NCBI GenBank assembly: GCA_023957245.1
Contig: JAMLHJ010000011.1
Coordinates: 54,911-118,910, forward strand
From: Chitinophagales bacterium
GTDB taxonomy: Bacteria; Bacteroidota; Bacteroidia; Chitinophagales; JADIYW01
Length of the DNA: 64,000 nucleotides
Direction of reading: 5' to 3'
This document shows positions 26,196 through 37,092 of the stretch, one piece after another. Under the pieces are notes generated by a model. It had not been told where the DNA came from. It saw nothing but the letters and a program-made list of their open reading frames with translations, and made no database searches. The stretch's first letter is position 1. Every line of letters starts with the position of its first letter. The position numbers and the translations under genes were made by a program.

Positions 26196-27573
26196 ATCTT
26201 TTGATGACTTTTTTAAACATCGGCTAGAGAATTCCTCTTTGCAGCCGCCAGATGATATTTGGGAGAAAATTGATAAAAAATTACCTCATAAACTACCTTT
26301 TTATCTTAGATTCAAATATCCTATTGCAGCAGCGTTGATTACTTTTACTTTGATTTCTTCGTTGTTTATTTATGATAAATATTCTGAAGCATATCAAGAA
26401 CACAAAAAAATCTCTTTAAAATCTTCGCCTAATTCTACTAAGATATCGAGCAATATTCAATATTCAAATATTGATCTCAATCAAGCGACAGCATCATTAC
26501 AAAATATTGATATAGAAGAAAATACAACTACTTTTCAATCCAATGAAAATGAATTAAGCAATCATCAAAATTTCAAGAAAAATGATATAATTAAATTGGA
26601 TGCTAAAGGAAATTCAAGAAAATCATCAAAAAACAAAGCCTCTAATTTCAATACATCAGATAAAAATCTATTCGCTGGAAAAGAAAAAAAATCTATTCGC
26701 AAAAACTCTAAATTACAATTGAATAATCTGGCAAATGAACATTCAGTAGATAATAATCTACCCTCTTCTGATATAAACCAGATTGTCCAAAATGAAAGAT
26801 TGAATGAAGATCTTGCCAACTTAGAAAGTTTGCCAACAACATTATATGTTGATGACGAAGAGAGCCTTTCATCTCATCTTCAACAATCTAATTCAAGAAA
26901 GAAAAAGTCTTCAAAATATAATCGCAAAGGAATTATTGTAGCACCTATTTTGGGTGGTCATTTTACTGCCATGACAAAATCTTCTCGTGAAGGTGTCAAT
27001 ACTAGTCAGATGGAGCAATCTGCTTCTTTTGGTAAATCTTATGGATTGAACGTAGGATATATTATCAATTCAAGATGGTCTGTCGGTGTGGAATGGCTAT
27101 ATAATTCTGATGAAGGACAACATTTTAGTGAAGTCAAAAATGGTCAAAAGCAAGACAAGTATCTTTTATTAGACTACATGAAATTCCCAATATATGCCAA
27201 ATACACGCATAAAATCTTAACTCGTTACGATAAAATGCCGATAGCGATGAGCTATATTGGAGGGGCGCATTTCAGCAAATTAAAAACTGTCAATACTTAT
27301 ATTGATGGTGAAATTGCACCATTTGAAGTCAATTATAATCAAAGCCAGTGGGGATTATTAGGAGGATTAGAATTTGATATTTATGCCAGTCGAAATATTC
27401 ATTTCACTTTAGGCACTAGAGTATCATTCAATGCAGATTTAAAACAATTTCCAAAATTAAGAGGTGATGATAAAATATCTCCATTCTCTGTACAAAGTGG
27501 AATTTATACCAAATTAAACTATGTATTTGCGCATCAAAAAGTTGAGAAAATTGAACCTTCAAACGAGTTTTAA
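26173..27573 (+). CDS. Membrane protein with anti-sigma-like N-terminus and barrel-like C-terminus
   Basis: A 466-residue protein with no signal peptide. Residues 1-55 are a soluble cytoplasmic part (SFDDFFKHRLENSSLQPPDD, WEKIDKKL), one helix at about 57-73 crosses the membrane, and a 170-residue Asn/Ser/Lys-rich linker follows. The C-terminal 220 residues resemble small outer-membrane beta-barrels (GIIVAPILGGHFTAM, YGLNVGYIINSRWSVGVEWLY, WGLLGGLEFDIYASRNIHF, aromatic strand ends). Genes of this pattern follow ECF sigma genes in many Bacteroidota, so it may bind the sigma factor inside and sense outside. Sigma binding is inferred from position. Confidence 0.75.
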   Translation: MSHNSENKSFDDFFKHRLENSSLQPPDDIWEKIDKKLPHKLPFYLRFKYPIAAALITFTLISSLFIYDKYSEAYQEHKKISLKSSPNSTKISSNIQYSNIDLNQATASLQNIDIEENTTTFQSNENELSNHQNFKKNDIIKLDAKGNSRKSSKNKASNFNTSDKNLFAGKEKKSIRKNSKLQLNNLANEHSVDNNLPSSDINQIVQNERLNEDLANLESLPTTLYVDDEESLSSHLQQSNSRKKKSSKYNRKGIIVAPILGGHFTAMTKSSREGVNTSQMEQSASFGKSYGLNVGYIINSRWSVGVEWLYNSDEGQHFSEVKNGQKQDKYLLLDYMKFPIYAKYTHKILTRYDKMPIAMSYIGGAHFSKLKTVNTYIDGEIAPFEVNYNQSQWGLLGGLEFDIYASRNIHFTLGTRVSFNADLKQFPKLRGDDKISPFSVQSGIYTKLNYVFAHQKVEKIEPSNEF

Positions 27574-27674
27574 TTTTTGAATTTCATCAATATTTCATTA
27601 TTCATTACTGAATTTAATTTATCCTTGAAAAAGGAGATTAAAGTTTCTTATTTTTACCCAAAACCATAAATATC

Positions 27675-28202
27675 ATGTTAAACTCAGAAGTCTATTCTTT
27701 TTTCAATCAGAAAAATATTCAGTCTTATAAAAATCTAGCATTAAATCCTGTTCTATTCAAAGCTGGTCTTGCAAAAGATTTGCCTTTGGCAGCATTAACT
27801 GGAGTGAAATTAGAAAAACTAAATGATGAATATTGTGAACTGACTGTTCCATATAGGTTTCTCAATAAAAATCCATTTAATACGACATATTGGGCAGTAT
27901 TAGGTATGGTTGCAGAAATGGCAAGTGGTGCACTTTTATTAATGTACACACACAATTCCAAACCATCTGTATCTACTTTCGTTGTAGGCACTGAAGCTAA
28001 ATTCATCAAAAGAGCTTTGGGAATCACTAGATTCAAATGTGACCAAGGACATGAAATAGCTGAAAAAGTATATAAAACCTGCCAAACTTTCGAAGGAGAG
28101 GAAATTAGATGTAAAACATTGGCTTACAACGATAAAGATGAAGTCGTAGCTGAATTTTATTTCACTTGGGGTATAAAAGCTAGAAAGGAAAAGAAAAAAT
28201 AA
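27675..28202 (+). CDS. DUF4442 hotdog-fold protein
   Basis: A 175-residue protein matching DUF4442 (hotdog thioesterase-like): LTGVKLEKLNDEYCELTVPY, RFLNKNPFNTTYWAVLGMVAEMASGAL and SVSTFVVGTEAKFIKRALG are the conserved blocks. Such proteins resemble PaaI-type acyl-CoA thioesterases but lack a proven activity. Cytoplasmic. It lies 12 bp upstream of pgeF and is probably co-transcribed. Confidence 0.85.
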   Translation: MLNSEVYSFFNQKNIQSYKNLALNPVLFKAGLAKDLPLAALTGVKLEKLNDEYCELTVPYRFLNKNPFNTTYWAVLGMVAEMASGALLLMYTHNSKPSVSTFVVGTEAKFIKRALGITRFKCDQGHEIAEKVYKTCQTFEGEEIRCKTLAYNDKDEVVAEFYFTWGIKARKEKKK

Positions 28203-28214
28203 ATCTCCCTGCTG

Positions 28215-28970
28215 ATGCAAACAGACAGTAGTTTTCATTCCAAGTTTGAAAAACAATTTGAACATCTTCTAATGCTGGAAAGTAGAAGAAATGGAGGTGT
28301 CAGCACTGAGGGCTATGAAAGTTTAAATTTAGGACTCAATACCCAAGATAACTTGGAAAATGTCCATCAGAACAGAGCTATTTTCTTTGAAAGCATAGAT
28401 GTAGCTCCTAATCAAGTCGTGGGTGGTTTACAAATTCATGAAGACCATATTCTTCATGTCGAGAAACCAGGATACTATTCTGGATTTGACGCATTTATTA
28501 CCCATCAGAAAAATTTATTTCTCACAATAGGTATTGCAGATTGTACACCCATTCTGATTTATGACCCTATCACCCAATCAGTTGGCGCAGCTCATGCTGG
28601 ATGGAGAGGGACGGTTAAAAAGATTGGAGCAAAGACAATTCAAAAAATGCAAGAAAATTTTGGAACTCAACCCAAAGACTGTTTTGTATTTATTGGCACA
28701 TGCATTGATGCCTGTCATTTTGAAGTAGGTGATGAGGTTGCAGAACAATTTTCTCAACAATTTATCTATCATTATCCTGGAAGCACAAAAGCTCATATTG
28801 ATTTAAAATCTGCTAATTTCCAACAATTAGTTGATATTGGAGTGCCAGAAAATCAAATAGAAATCTCTCCTTTTTATACTATTACAGATAATGATAAATA
28901 TTTTTCTTACCGCAAGGAAAATGGACTAACTGGTAGAATGTTGGCAGTTATAGGTTTGAAAAATGGCTAA
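28215..28970 (+). CDS. pgeF: Peptidoglycan editing factor PgeF (laccase-domain protein)
   Basis: A 251-residue protein of the multi-copper polyphenol oxidase/DUF152 family. In E. coli the homologue YfiH/PgeF removes wrongly incorporated L-Ser from UDP-MurNAc precursors, and homologues act on purine nucleosides. The metal/active-site motifs are IGIADCTPILIYDP, AAHAGWRGTVKKIG and GTCIDACHFEVG. In the last, Thr-Cys replaces the more usual Pro-Ser/Gly, while the Cys and downstream FEVG are kept. Cytoplasmic, with the DUF4442 gene just before it. Confidence 0.9.
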   Translation: MQTDSSFHSKFEKQFEHLLMLESRRNGGVSTEGYESLNLGLNTQDNLENVHQNRAIFFESIDVAPNQVVGGLQIHEDHILHVEKPGYYSGFDAFITHQKNLFLTIGIADCTPILIYDPITQSVGAAHAGWRGTVKKIGAKTIQKMQENFGTQPKDCFVFIGTCIDACHFEVGDEVAEQFSQQFIYHYPGSTKAHIDLKSANFQQLVDIGVPENQIEISPFYTITDNDKYFSYRKENGLTGRMLAVIGLKNG

Positions 28971-29514
28971 AAAAACCAGATACTTTTGGGTATAGTTCTA
29001 TCTATAAACTGAGAACAATTATGCTGAGAATTACTTTTAGATTCTGAACCACTTTTGACCAAACTCAATGACCTTTGCGTAAGACTTTGCATCCTTTGTG
29101 GTTGATTTCTACAAGTGGTTATTAAGAATTTCTCCATACTTTTCTTTAGAAGAAAAAGTATGCAAAAGCACTTCGACAAGCTCAGTGACCAGCACCGGAT
29201 TTTTCGCTGACCCACTAAATACTTGAAAGCTATTTCTTCAAAACTCGACTTCGTCTCAAACAGTTGAAGAAATTACGCTTTCTTCGTATAGTGGGTACCC
29301 AGCATCAAAATCTATGGCGCAGGGTGCATACGCAACGAGTAGTTCTGTCTATCACTCCGTGAACTTTGAGTAGAAGTATAGTGCTCTTTGTGGTTGGTTT
29401 CGGTAGGCTCAACCACCAGTATTCGTACTTCGTAAATCGTAATTTCCCCTATTTCACTTCTTAAATCTCCACATCTTTCTTCTCACCTCTCACCACTTTG
29501 ATTTATTGCTTCTT
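28971..29514. repeat. Repeat-rich intergenic block 3
   Basis: About 545 bp without a gene, between pgeF and pyrG (convergent). It contains a 228-bp fold-back element, TTTGCGTAAGACTTTGC-type strings, GGTTGGTTTCGGTAGGCTC and the TTCGTACTTCGTA string. Same vocabulary as blocks 1, 2 and 4. Confidence 0.8.
29135..29362. repeat. 228-bp fold-back element, copy 1
   Basis: Identical in length to the copy at 60870-61097, with six substitutions seen by eye. The core 29192-29327 is a long imperfect palindrome: GCACC/GGGTGC, GATTTT/AAAATC, GCTG/CAGC, CCACTA/TAGTGG, GAAAGC/GCTTTC and ATTTCTTCAA/TTGAAGAAAT nest around a loop of about 22 nt. A separate ATACTTTT/AAAAGTAT hairpin precedes it. It could be a MITE or a structured RNA; it encodes no convincing protein. 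Confidence 0.8.
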
Positions 29515-31158
<1,644 letters not shown>

Positions 31159-31172
31159 TTAGCTATGGAATT

Positions 31173-31204
31173 CAAAGGTAGTGGAATTTGTATGTACTCC
31201 CAAA
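31173..31204 (-). promoter_or_regulatory. pyrG promoter (-33 TTTG and -7 TACCTTTG)
   Basis: Minus-strand TACCTTTG at 31173-31180, with TTTG at 31201-31204, 20 bp further upstream: the full two-part Bacteroidota consensus. Predicted leader about 30 nt. Confidence 0.6.
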
Positions 31205-31285
31205 TAATTCTATGTTAAGAATCTGATTTTTACAATAAAAAACCCGACTCAAACACCTAACTATTTAATTATCAATATATTAAAA

Positions 31286-34066
31286 CTACAAAACAATATT
31301 AACAATTCTTCCAGGAACAACAATCACCTTTTTAGGACTTTTACCTTCCAACCATTTCTGTGCACCAGCATCTTCCAATACTATCTTTTCAACTTCTTTG
31401 GGACCCAATAAAGCAGATATTTCCAATTTTAATCTTACTTTTCCATTTATAGATATAGGATATAATACGCTATCCTCTACAAGATATTTTTCATCATAAA
31501 GAGGAAACTCTGTATTAAAAATTGTCTTGGAATTGCCCATTTTTTGCCATAATACTTCTGCGACAAATGGAGCCAATGGTGCTAATAAAATAGGGAAAGT
31601 ATTGAGTGTTTCTTTGCTCAACTTACTTAATTTACCTAAATCATTCACAGCAATCATCAATGCACTGACAACAGTATTAAATGAAAATCTCTCAATATCT
31701 TCTGTCGCTTTCTTGATAGCTCTATGTAAAATTTTCAATTCTTCTTTAGTAGCATCTTCATTAAACTGAGGTGTACCTTGTTCATTGAACTGATATAATC
31801 TCCATATTTTTCTCACAAATTTACTTACGCCTTCAATACCATTGATATCCCATGGTTTGTGTGCTTCAATCGGACCTAAAAACATTTCAAACATACGGAA
31901 AGTATCTGCACCATATTGAGCAATCATATCATCAGGATTGACAACATTAAATTTGGATTTAGACATTTTTTCCACTTCAGCTTGCAAAGAAATAAAAGGT
32001 TTATGTTCAACATCTTCCCATCTAACATCCGTTTCAGGATTAATTCTTTCAAATCTACTGTCCGATTTTAATAAGTCGAGAAATTTATCTTTATAGATTT
32101 TATCTCCAGGCCCTGAATATGAAAGTGGAATATAAATTCCGCCAGGCATTCCTTGAATTGAATCTTCTTTAGTCAAAAGAGAACGACCTTGAATCATTCC
32201 CTGATTGATTAATTTTTTGAATGGCTCTTCAGAACTTACCCAATTGTTGTCTTTAAAAAATTTATTCCAAAATCTGCTATATAGTAAATGTCCAACAGCA
32301 TGCTCTGTTCCACCAATATACAAGTCCACATCTTTCCAATAATTTTGAGCTTCTTCTCCTACAAAATTATTTTCATTATGAGGATCCATATATCTCAAAA
32401 AGTACCAGCTACTACCTGCATATCCTGGCATTGTATCAGATTCTCTTTGTTTGCCATCACCCAAAGCATTCATCCATTGAGTGGCATTTGCAAGTGGAGA
32501 ATGTCCGTCAGCGCTAGGTTTGTAATTTTCAACATCAGGCAAAGTCAAAGGCAATTCTTTTTCATCTAGTACCCTTACAATTCCTTCAGCATCGTAATAA
32601 ACTGGAAAAGGTTCACCCCAATACCTTTGGCGACTAAATCCTGCATCGCGCATACGATAATTGATTTTACCATTTCCTTTACCTATTTTTTGTAATTCAT
32701 CAATAAGCGTATTCACAGCTTCTAAATAGGTCATTCCATCAATAATACCAGAATTGACATATTTGCCTTCTTTAGTAGCATCAGCTTCTATGTCAAGATT
32801 TTTTTGAGCATCTGAAATCTGAATTATCGGCAAATCAAATGCCTTTGCAAAAGCATAATCTCTTTGGTCTCCACTAGGAACAGCCATTACCGCTCCAGTA
32901 CCATATCCTGCTAAAACGTAATCTGCAATAAATATTGGAATATGTGTTCCAGTCAAAGGATGTATGACATAAGCACCAGTGAACTGACCACTGACTTTTT
33001 TATCCTGCTGACGTTCAACATCAGATTTAGCTGCACATTTCTTTTGATATTCTTTTACCGCATCTTCATATTCAGGCGTAGATATTTGATTGACCAAATC
33101 ATGCTCAGGAGCTATTACTACAAATGAAACACCGTAAATAGTATCTACTCTTGTTGTGAATACTTCAAGCTCTTGTTCATGTCCTAATAATGAGAAACGA
33201 ACCATTGCCCCGATAGATTTACCTATCCAGTTGCGTTGCATTTCTTTCATAGATTCAGACCATTCCAATGTTTCTAGACCTTGAAGCAATCTATCTGCAT
33301 AAGCGGTGATACGCAAAAACCACTGAGACATCTTCTTGCGTTCTACAGGATATCCTCCACGTTCAGACACCCCATTGACAATCTCATCATTAGCTAATAC
33401 TGTACCCAATTGTGGACACCAATTGACCCAAGCATAGCTCTGATATGCCAATCGATATTGCATCAAAATATCTTGTTGTTCCTTCTCTGAATAGGCATTC
33501 CATTCTTCTGCTGAAAAGATAAGCGCTTTTTCATCACAAGCAGCATCTATTCCCACTGTTCCTGACTGCTCAAAATATTTGATTAACTCTGAAATATTTC
33601 TTGCTTGTTGAATTGATTTATCATACCAGCTATTGAATAGTTGAATAAAAATCCATTGTGTCCAACGATAATATTCTGGTTCACTTGTAACAACTTCTCT
33701 AGACCAATCGTAAGAAAATCCAATTTTATCCAACTGCTTTTTATAAGTAGCAATATTTTCTGTTGTTGTTTTTGCTGGATGTTGTCCTGTCTGAATAGCA
33801 TATTGCTCAGCTGGCAAACCAAATGCATCAAAGCCCATTGGATGCAAGACATTAAACCCTTTCAACCTTTTATATCTAGAATAAATATCTGAAGCAATAT
33901 ATCCTAGGGGATGACCGACATGAAGACCTGCACCTGATGGATAAGGGAACATATCTAATACATAAAACTTAGGTTTGGATTGATCTATTTCTACTTTATA
34001 TACTTGTTGGTCTTGCCATATTTTTCGAGCTGCTGCCTCAACAATAGAAAAATCAAATTCTTGCAT
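31286..34066 (-). CDS. leuS: Leucyl-tRNA synthetase
   Basis: A 926-residue class I synthetase that charges tRNA-Leu. The HIGH signature appears as GLHVGHPLGY within MFPYPSGAG, and the editing (CP1) domain has TTRVDTIYG-type wording (VFTTRVDTIYGVSFVV). The KMSKS loop is EKMSKSKFNVVNPDD. An insertion near the catalytic core (GRSLLTKEDSIQGMPGG) is a lineage-type feature. The C-terminal beta-domain ends in VVPGRIVNIVL. Complete. Confidence 0.98.
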   Translation of the reverse strand: MQEFDFSIVEAAARKIWQDQQVYKVEIDQSKPKFYVLDMFPYPSGAGLHVGHPLGYIASDIYSRYKRLKGFNVLHPMGFDAFGLPAEQYAIQTGQHPAKTTTENIATYKKQLDKIGFSYDWSREVVTSEPEYYRWTQWIFIQLFNSWYDKSIQQARNISELIKYFEQSGTVGIDAACDEKALIFSAEEWNAYSEKEQQDILMQYRLAYQSYAWVNWCPQLGTVLANDEIVNGVSERGGYPVERKKMSQWFLRITAYADRLLQGLETLEWSESMKEMQRNWIGKSIGAMVRFSLLGHEQELEVFTTRVDTIYGVSFVVIAPEHDLVNQISTPEYEDAVKEYQKKCAAKSDVERQQDKKVSGQFTGAYVIHPLTGTHIPIFIADYVLAGYGTGAVMAVPSGDQRDYAFAKAFDLPIIQISDAQKNLDIEADATKEGKYVNSGIIDGMTYLEAVNTLIDELQKIGKGNGKINYRMRDAGFSRQRYWGEPFPVYYDAEGIVRVLDEKELPLTLPDVENYKPSADGHSPLANATQWMNALGDGKQRESDTMPGYAGSSWYFLRYMDPHNENNFVGEEAQNYWKDVDLYIGGTEHAVGHLLYSRFWNKFFKDNNWVSSEEPFKKLINQGMIQGRSLLTKEDSIQGMPGGIYIPLSYSGPGDKIYKDKFLDLLKSDSRFERINPETDVRWEDVEHKPFISLQAEVEKMSKSKFNVVNPDDMIAQYGADTFRMFEMFLGPIEAHKPWDINGIEGVSKFVRKIWRLYQFNEQGTPQFNEDATKEELKILHRAIKKATEDIERFSFNTVVSALMIAVNDLGKLSKLSKETLNTFPILLAPLAPFVAEVLWQKMGNSKTIFNTEFPLYDEKYLVEDSVLYPISINGKVRLKLEISALLGPKEVEKIVLEDAGAQKWLEGKSPKKVIVVPGRIVNIVL

Positions 34067-34091
34067 AATAGTTGGAATACTTTTGAGAGCG

Positions 34092-34099
34092 CAAAGTTA
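34092..34099 (-). promoter_or_regulatory. TAnnTTTG promoter box for leuS
   Basis: Minus-strand TAACTTTG, 25 bp before the leuS ATG. Confidence 0.5.
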
Positions 34100-34202
34100 G
34101 ATAATATTGCTTAGAAATAGGTATTTAAAGAAGTTGCCAAACGTACAAAGCGAATAAATTCTCACAATTATTTGCGTTACCATTCCTACTATAAATCAAA
34201 AA

Positions 34203-34225
34203 AGCTACCCTTTTGAGGTAGCTTG
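34203..34225 (-). terminator. Terminator of the outer-membrane barrel gene
   Basis: AAGCTACC and GGTAGCTT form an 8-bp stem around CTTTTGA, followed on the minus strand by T's. Confidence 0.8.
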
Positions 34226-34246
34226 ATATGAAAAACAATAGAAGTT

Positions 34247-35383
34247 TTATTTTTCTACTTTGCTTTTTTCTTCTTTCTCTGCTTTTTTAGCACTTCTTTT
34301 ATCCCACCTATTGATATCATAAGTCATACCGATATTGAAATACAAAGAAGAAGCATTATACCTTACAGCCAACTCATCCATAGGTTTAGTCAAATCCACT
34401 TTTCCACCATAACGGCCCGTATTAGAGTTTTCTGTCAATTCTTTTCTATAAACTATCTTTTTCAAGAATTCAGGAGCTTCACTAACATCGTTGATTTGAG
34501 TTTTCAATGGACCCAATTCTTCAATATCAATACCTAATAATTTAGTACTCATGAATAATTCATCAAATTTAGTTTCTTTCAAAGAGATAGTATAAGCACC
34601 TACTCTTGCTTGAGCAAATAATTTCAAGCTTTCAGTAGCTTTATATTCGAAAGAGATAGATGCACTAATACCTAAAGTAGGATGATAAGTTGTGATTGTT
34701 TTTGCTTTGAAAGTCAAATCCACAACACCTCCACCCATCGGTTGAATAGGTTGTCCCAAAAGTGTTTGTAACATTCTTCCACTCTTATCTTTAATTTCTG
34801 CTCTAGACACTGTCGCTCCATAAAAAGGTAAGAAAAGACCTGCTTTACCAATGATACCAAATTTCTTTCCATTATCCCATCTTGTTACCAAGTGAGGTGC
34901 AAAATATAGTGCATTAGTACCTGTTCTTTGTTGTGCAAAATAGCCAGTAATATCAATTCTAGCATCTAATTGTTCAGGATGTTTCGCAATTGTAATAGTT
35001 GCATCCAAACCAATATTTTTATTGAACATGTGTCCTACTGTAACGTTAGCAGCAAATCCACCACCATTAGTACCGAAAAGAGGTTTAACACTCAATTCTT
35101 TTTTACCTCTTTGATACCAATCTTTATCGCCAATTTCAGCCAAAGGAGATTTTCTATTAGTAGGCAAATATGGAATACCGTAGCCAGCAGCCACTTCTAT
35201 ATACCATCTTTTACCTTCTGGTCTCACCTTCTTCAATAAGGCATCAGAAATTGCCAAACTAGAGTCTGCAACCTCAACATTTTCCGTAGCGTCTTCGACA
35301 CTGGTCACAACTGCATCCTGAGCATACATTGTAGAGATAAAGCACGCTGAAAATACGCTAAGTGTAATAGTTTTTAATGACAT
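34247..35383 (-). CDS. Predicted outer-membrane beta-barrel protein
   Basis: A 378-residue product with signal peptide (MSLKTITLSVFSACFISTMYA, cleavage before QDAV). After an acidic spacer of about 35 residues, amphipathic strands alternate with turns: RWYIEVAAGYGIPYL, GFAANVTVGHMFNKNIGLDATITI, HLVTRWDNGKKFGIIGKAGLFLPF, SLYFNIGMTYDINRW. This is the OmpA-like/porin pattern of roughly 8-12 strands. The extreme C-terminus is a 15-residue Lys/Glu-rich tail after the last strand. No specific family or substrate recognised. Confidence 0.75.
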   Translation of the reverse strand: MSLKTITLSVFSACFISTMYAQDAVVTSVEDATENVEVADSSLAISDALLKKVRPEGKRWYIEVAAGYGIPYLPTNRKSPLAEIGDKDWYQRGKKELSVKPLFGTNGGGFAANVTVGHMFNKNIGLDATITIAKHPEQLDARIDITGYFAQQRTGTNALYFAPHLVTRWDNGKKFGIIGKAGLFLPFYGATVSRAEIKDKSGRMLQTLLGQPIQPMGGGVVDLTFKAKTITTYHPTLGISASISFEYKATESLKLFAQARVGAYTISLKETKFDELFMSTKLLGIDIEELGPLKTQINDVSEAPEFLKKIVYRKELTENSNTGRYGGKVDLTKPMDELAVRYNASSLYFNIGMTYDINRWDKRSAKKAEKEEKSKVEK

Positions 35384-35514
35384 AAGTATTTATCTATTTC
35401 TATCGGCTAAATTAACATTACTTAATGAATATTTTAAACTAAAAACAAACAATAATAAAATTAATAGACGAAAAGGCAATTATTTACTATTAATCAAATA
35501 GTTTTCATTCATTA

Positions 35515-35545
35515 ATAAAAAAAGGAGAAGCCATACACTTCTCCC
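35515..35545 (-). terminator. Terminator of the FabG-like gene
   Basis: GGAGAAG and CTTCTCC flank CCATACA; on the minus strand the stem is followed by seven or more T's, 33 bp past the stop. Confidence 0.8.
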
Positions 35546-35577
35546 ATATATCAAAATAATTGATTACTAATTGAAAA

Positions 35578-36927
35578 TTAAGCTCCTAAGAAGCTACCTC
35601 CACATACACGCAATACTTGTCCTGAAACAAATCCTCCTCCAGGTCCAGCAAAAAATGTAATAGCTTGTGCAATATCAATAGGCAAACCTCCTTGTTTCAA
35701 AGCACTCAATCTTCTACCACCTTCTTTCACAAAGAAAGGAAGATTGGCAGTCATTGGAGTTTCGATATATCCTGGAGCAATCGCATTAGCGGTAATTCCT
35801 CTTTTAGCATTAGCTTCTGCAATTTGTTGCGTATAAACAATAAGACCAGCTTTAGAAGTTGCGTAATTTGTCTGTCCCATATTACCAGCAATACCAGCAA
35901 TAGATGACAAACCAATAATCGACGCATTATCAGCAAGACCATCTTTTAGAAGTGCATCTGTAAATCTAATTACTGATTTTAAATTGACATTCAATACAGC
36001 TCTCCATTGGTCTGGAGACATTTTTGCCAATGTTTTATCACGGATAATACCCGCATTATTTACTAATATATCTAGTTGAGCATTGTGCTCTTTTAAGATT
36101 TTTCTTACCTCTTCTTCAGCATTCTCAGATGTGATATCTACTGGCAATGCCAATCCTCCGATTTCATTAGCTACTTCAACTAATGCATCTTTAGCTTGAA
36201 CAACGTCTAGAACGATAACAGTTGCACCTTCTTGAGCAATTGCTCTAGCTGTATCCGCACCAATACCACGTGCAGCACCAGTTACCAAAGCCCATTTGCC
36301 TTTCAAGTTACCACTATTCACAAAATTCACTCCTTTAAAACCAGAGTCAGCTACTAAAGTTTGTCCTGTAATAAACACCCCTCTATCTGAAACAAAGAAA
36401 TGAATCAAAGGCCAAACTTGTTCTACTGAACTATTTTTATCTAACTCGGCAATTGTCGGAAGTCTAAGACCATTCACAATAATTCCTTTTCCTCCAACTT
36501 CTTTGGCTAAAGATTTCACAAATCCAACTAAAGATTTAGAAGCAATTTCAGCAATATTAGAAGCTTTTTTTGATGAAGTAGAAAGCACTAAAATTCTACC
36601 ATTTCTTTTTACCTTTTTGATATTAGCATTGGCAAATGAATATAATTTTTCCAATTCATCAATAGAATTGACATTAGTTGCATCTAAAATCAAAATATTC
36701 ATTGATTCAGAATAATATTCCAATTTTGTTTTAGGGCCTACCAATTGATTCAAGGCTTTATACCACTCTCCTTGTTCATTAGTTGTACCAATAACAACTA
36801 CTTTATTTTGTAATTCATCATAACTAATTGGAGATTCATTTCTCACTAAAATTTCTGGACTTGGAACAGGGATATTCAATGTTGCTAATACCTGTTTCAA
36901 ATATGGATTTTGTAGGTAATCACTCAT
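35578..36927 (-). CDS. Long-form 3-oxoacyl-ACP reductase (FabG4/HMwFabG-like SDR)
   Basis: A 449-residue protein with two Rossmann-type halves. The C-terminal half (about 208-449) is a complete classical SDR: VTGAARGIGADTARAIA for NADP(H), NNAGII, the Ser in IGLSSIAG, YATSK with catalytic Tyr and Lys, and APGYIETPM. The N-terminal half (about 1-205) is a degenerate second SDR domain without the cofactor motif, as in high-molecular-weight FabG. It reduces 3-oxoacyl-CoA or -ACP. A MarR regulator is divergently encoded upstream and may control it in response to acyl compounds. Confidence 0.9.
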   Translation of the reverse strand: MSDYLQNPYLKQVLATLNIPVPSPEILVRNESPISYDELQNKVVVIGTTNEQGEWYKALNQLVGPKTKLEYYSESMNILILDATNVNSIDELEKLYSFANANIKKVKRNGRILVLSTSSKKASNIAEIASKSLVGFVKSLAKEVGGKGIIVNGLRLPTIAELDKNSSVEQVWPLIHFFVSDRGVFITGQTLVADSGFKGVNFVNSGNLKGKWALVTGAARGIGADTARAIAQEGATVIVLDVVQAKDALVEVANEIGGLALPVDITSENAEEEVRKILKEHNAQLDILVNNAGIIRDKTLAKMSPDQWRAVLNVNLKSVIRFTDALLKDGLADNASIIGLSSIAGIAGNMGQTNYATSKAGLIVYTQQIAEANAKRGITANAIAPGYIETPMTANLPFFVKEGGRRLSALKQGGLPIDIAQAITFFAGPGGGFVSGQVLRVCGGSFLGA

Positions 36928-36946
36928 TTTTAACTATTTAATCTTT

Positions 36947-36954
36947 CAAAAGTA
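36947..36954 (-). promoter_or_regulatory. TAnnTTTG promoter box for the FabG-like gene
   Basis: Minus-strand TACTTTTG, 19 bp before the ATG, in the 165-bp divergent region shared with the MarR gene. Confidence 0.5.
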
Positions 36955-37092
36955 ACAATCTTATCCCTGAAATCACCTTTATGACTATTAACTGATTATT
37001 ATGAAATACCATTAAAAATAAATCTCATCTTCCCTAAAATAAAAAACCGTATGCAATGTGAATTAATTAATTTTTTGTAGTTATTTAGCGGT

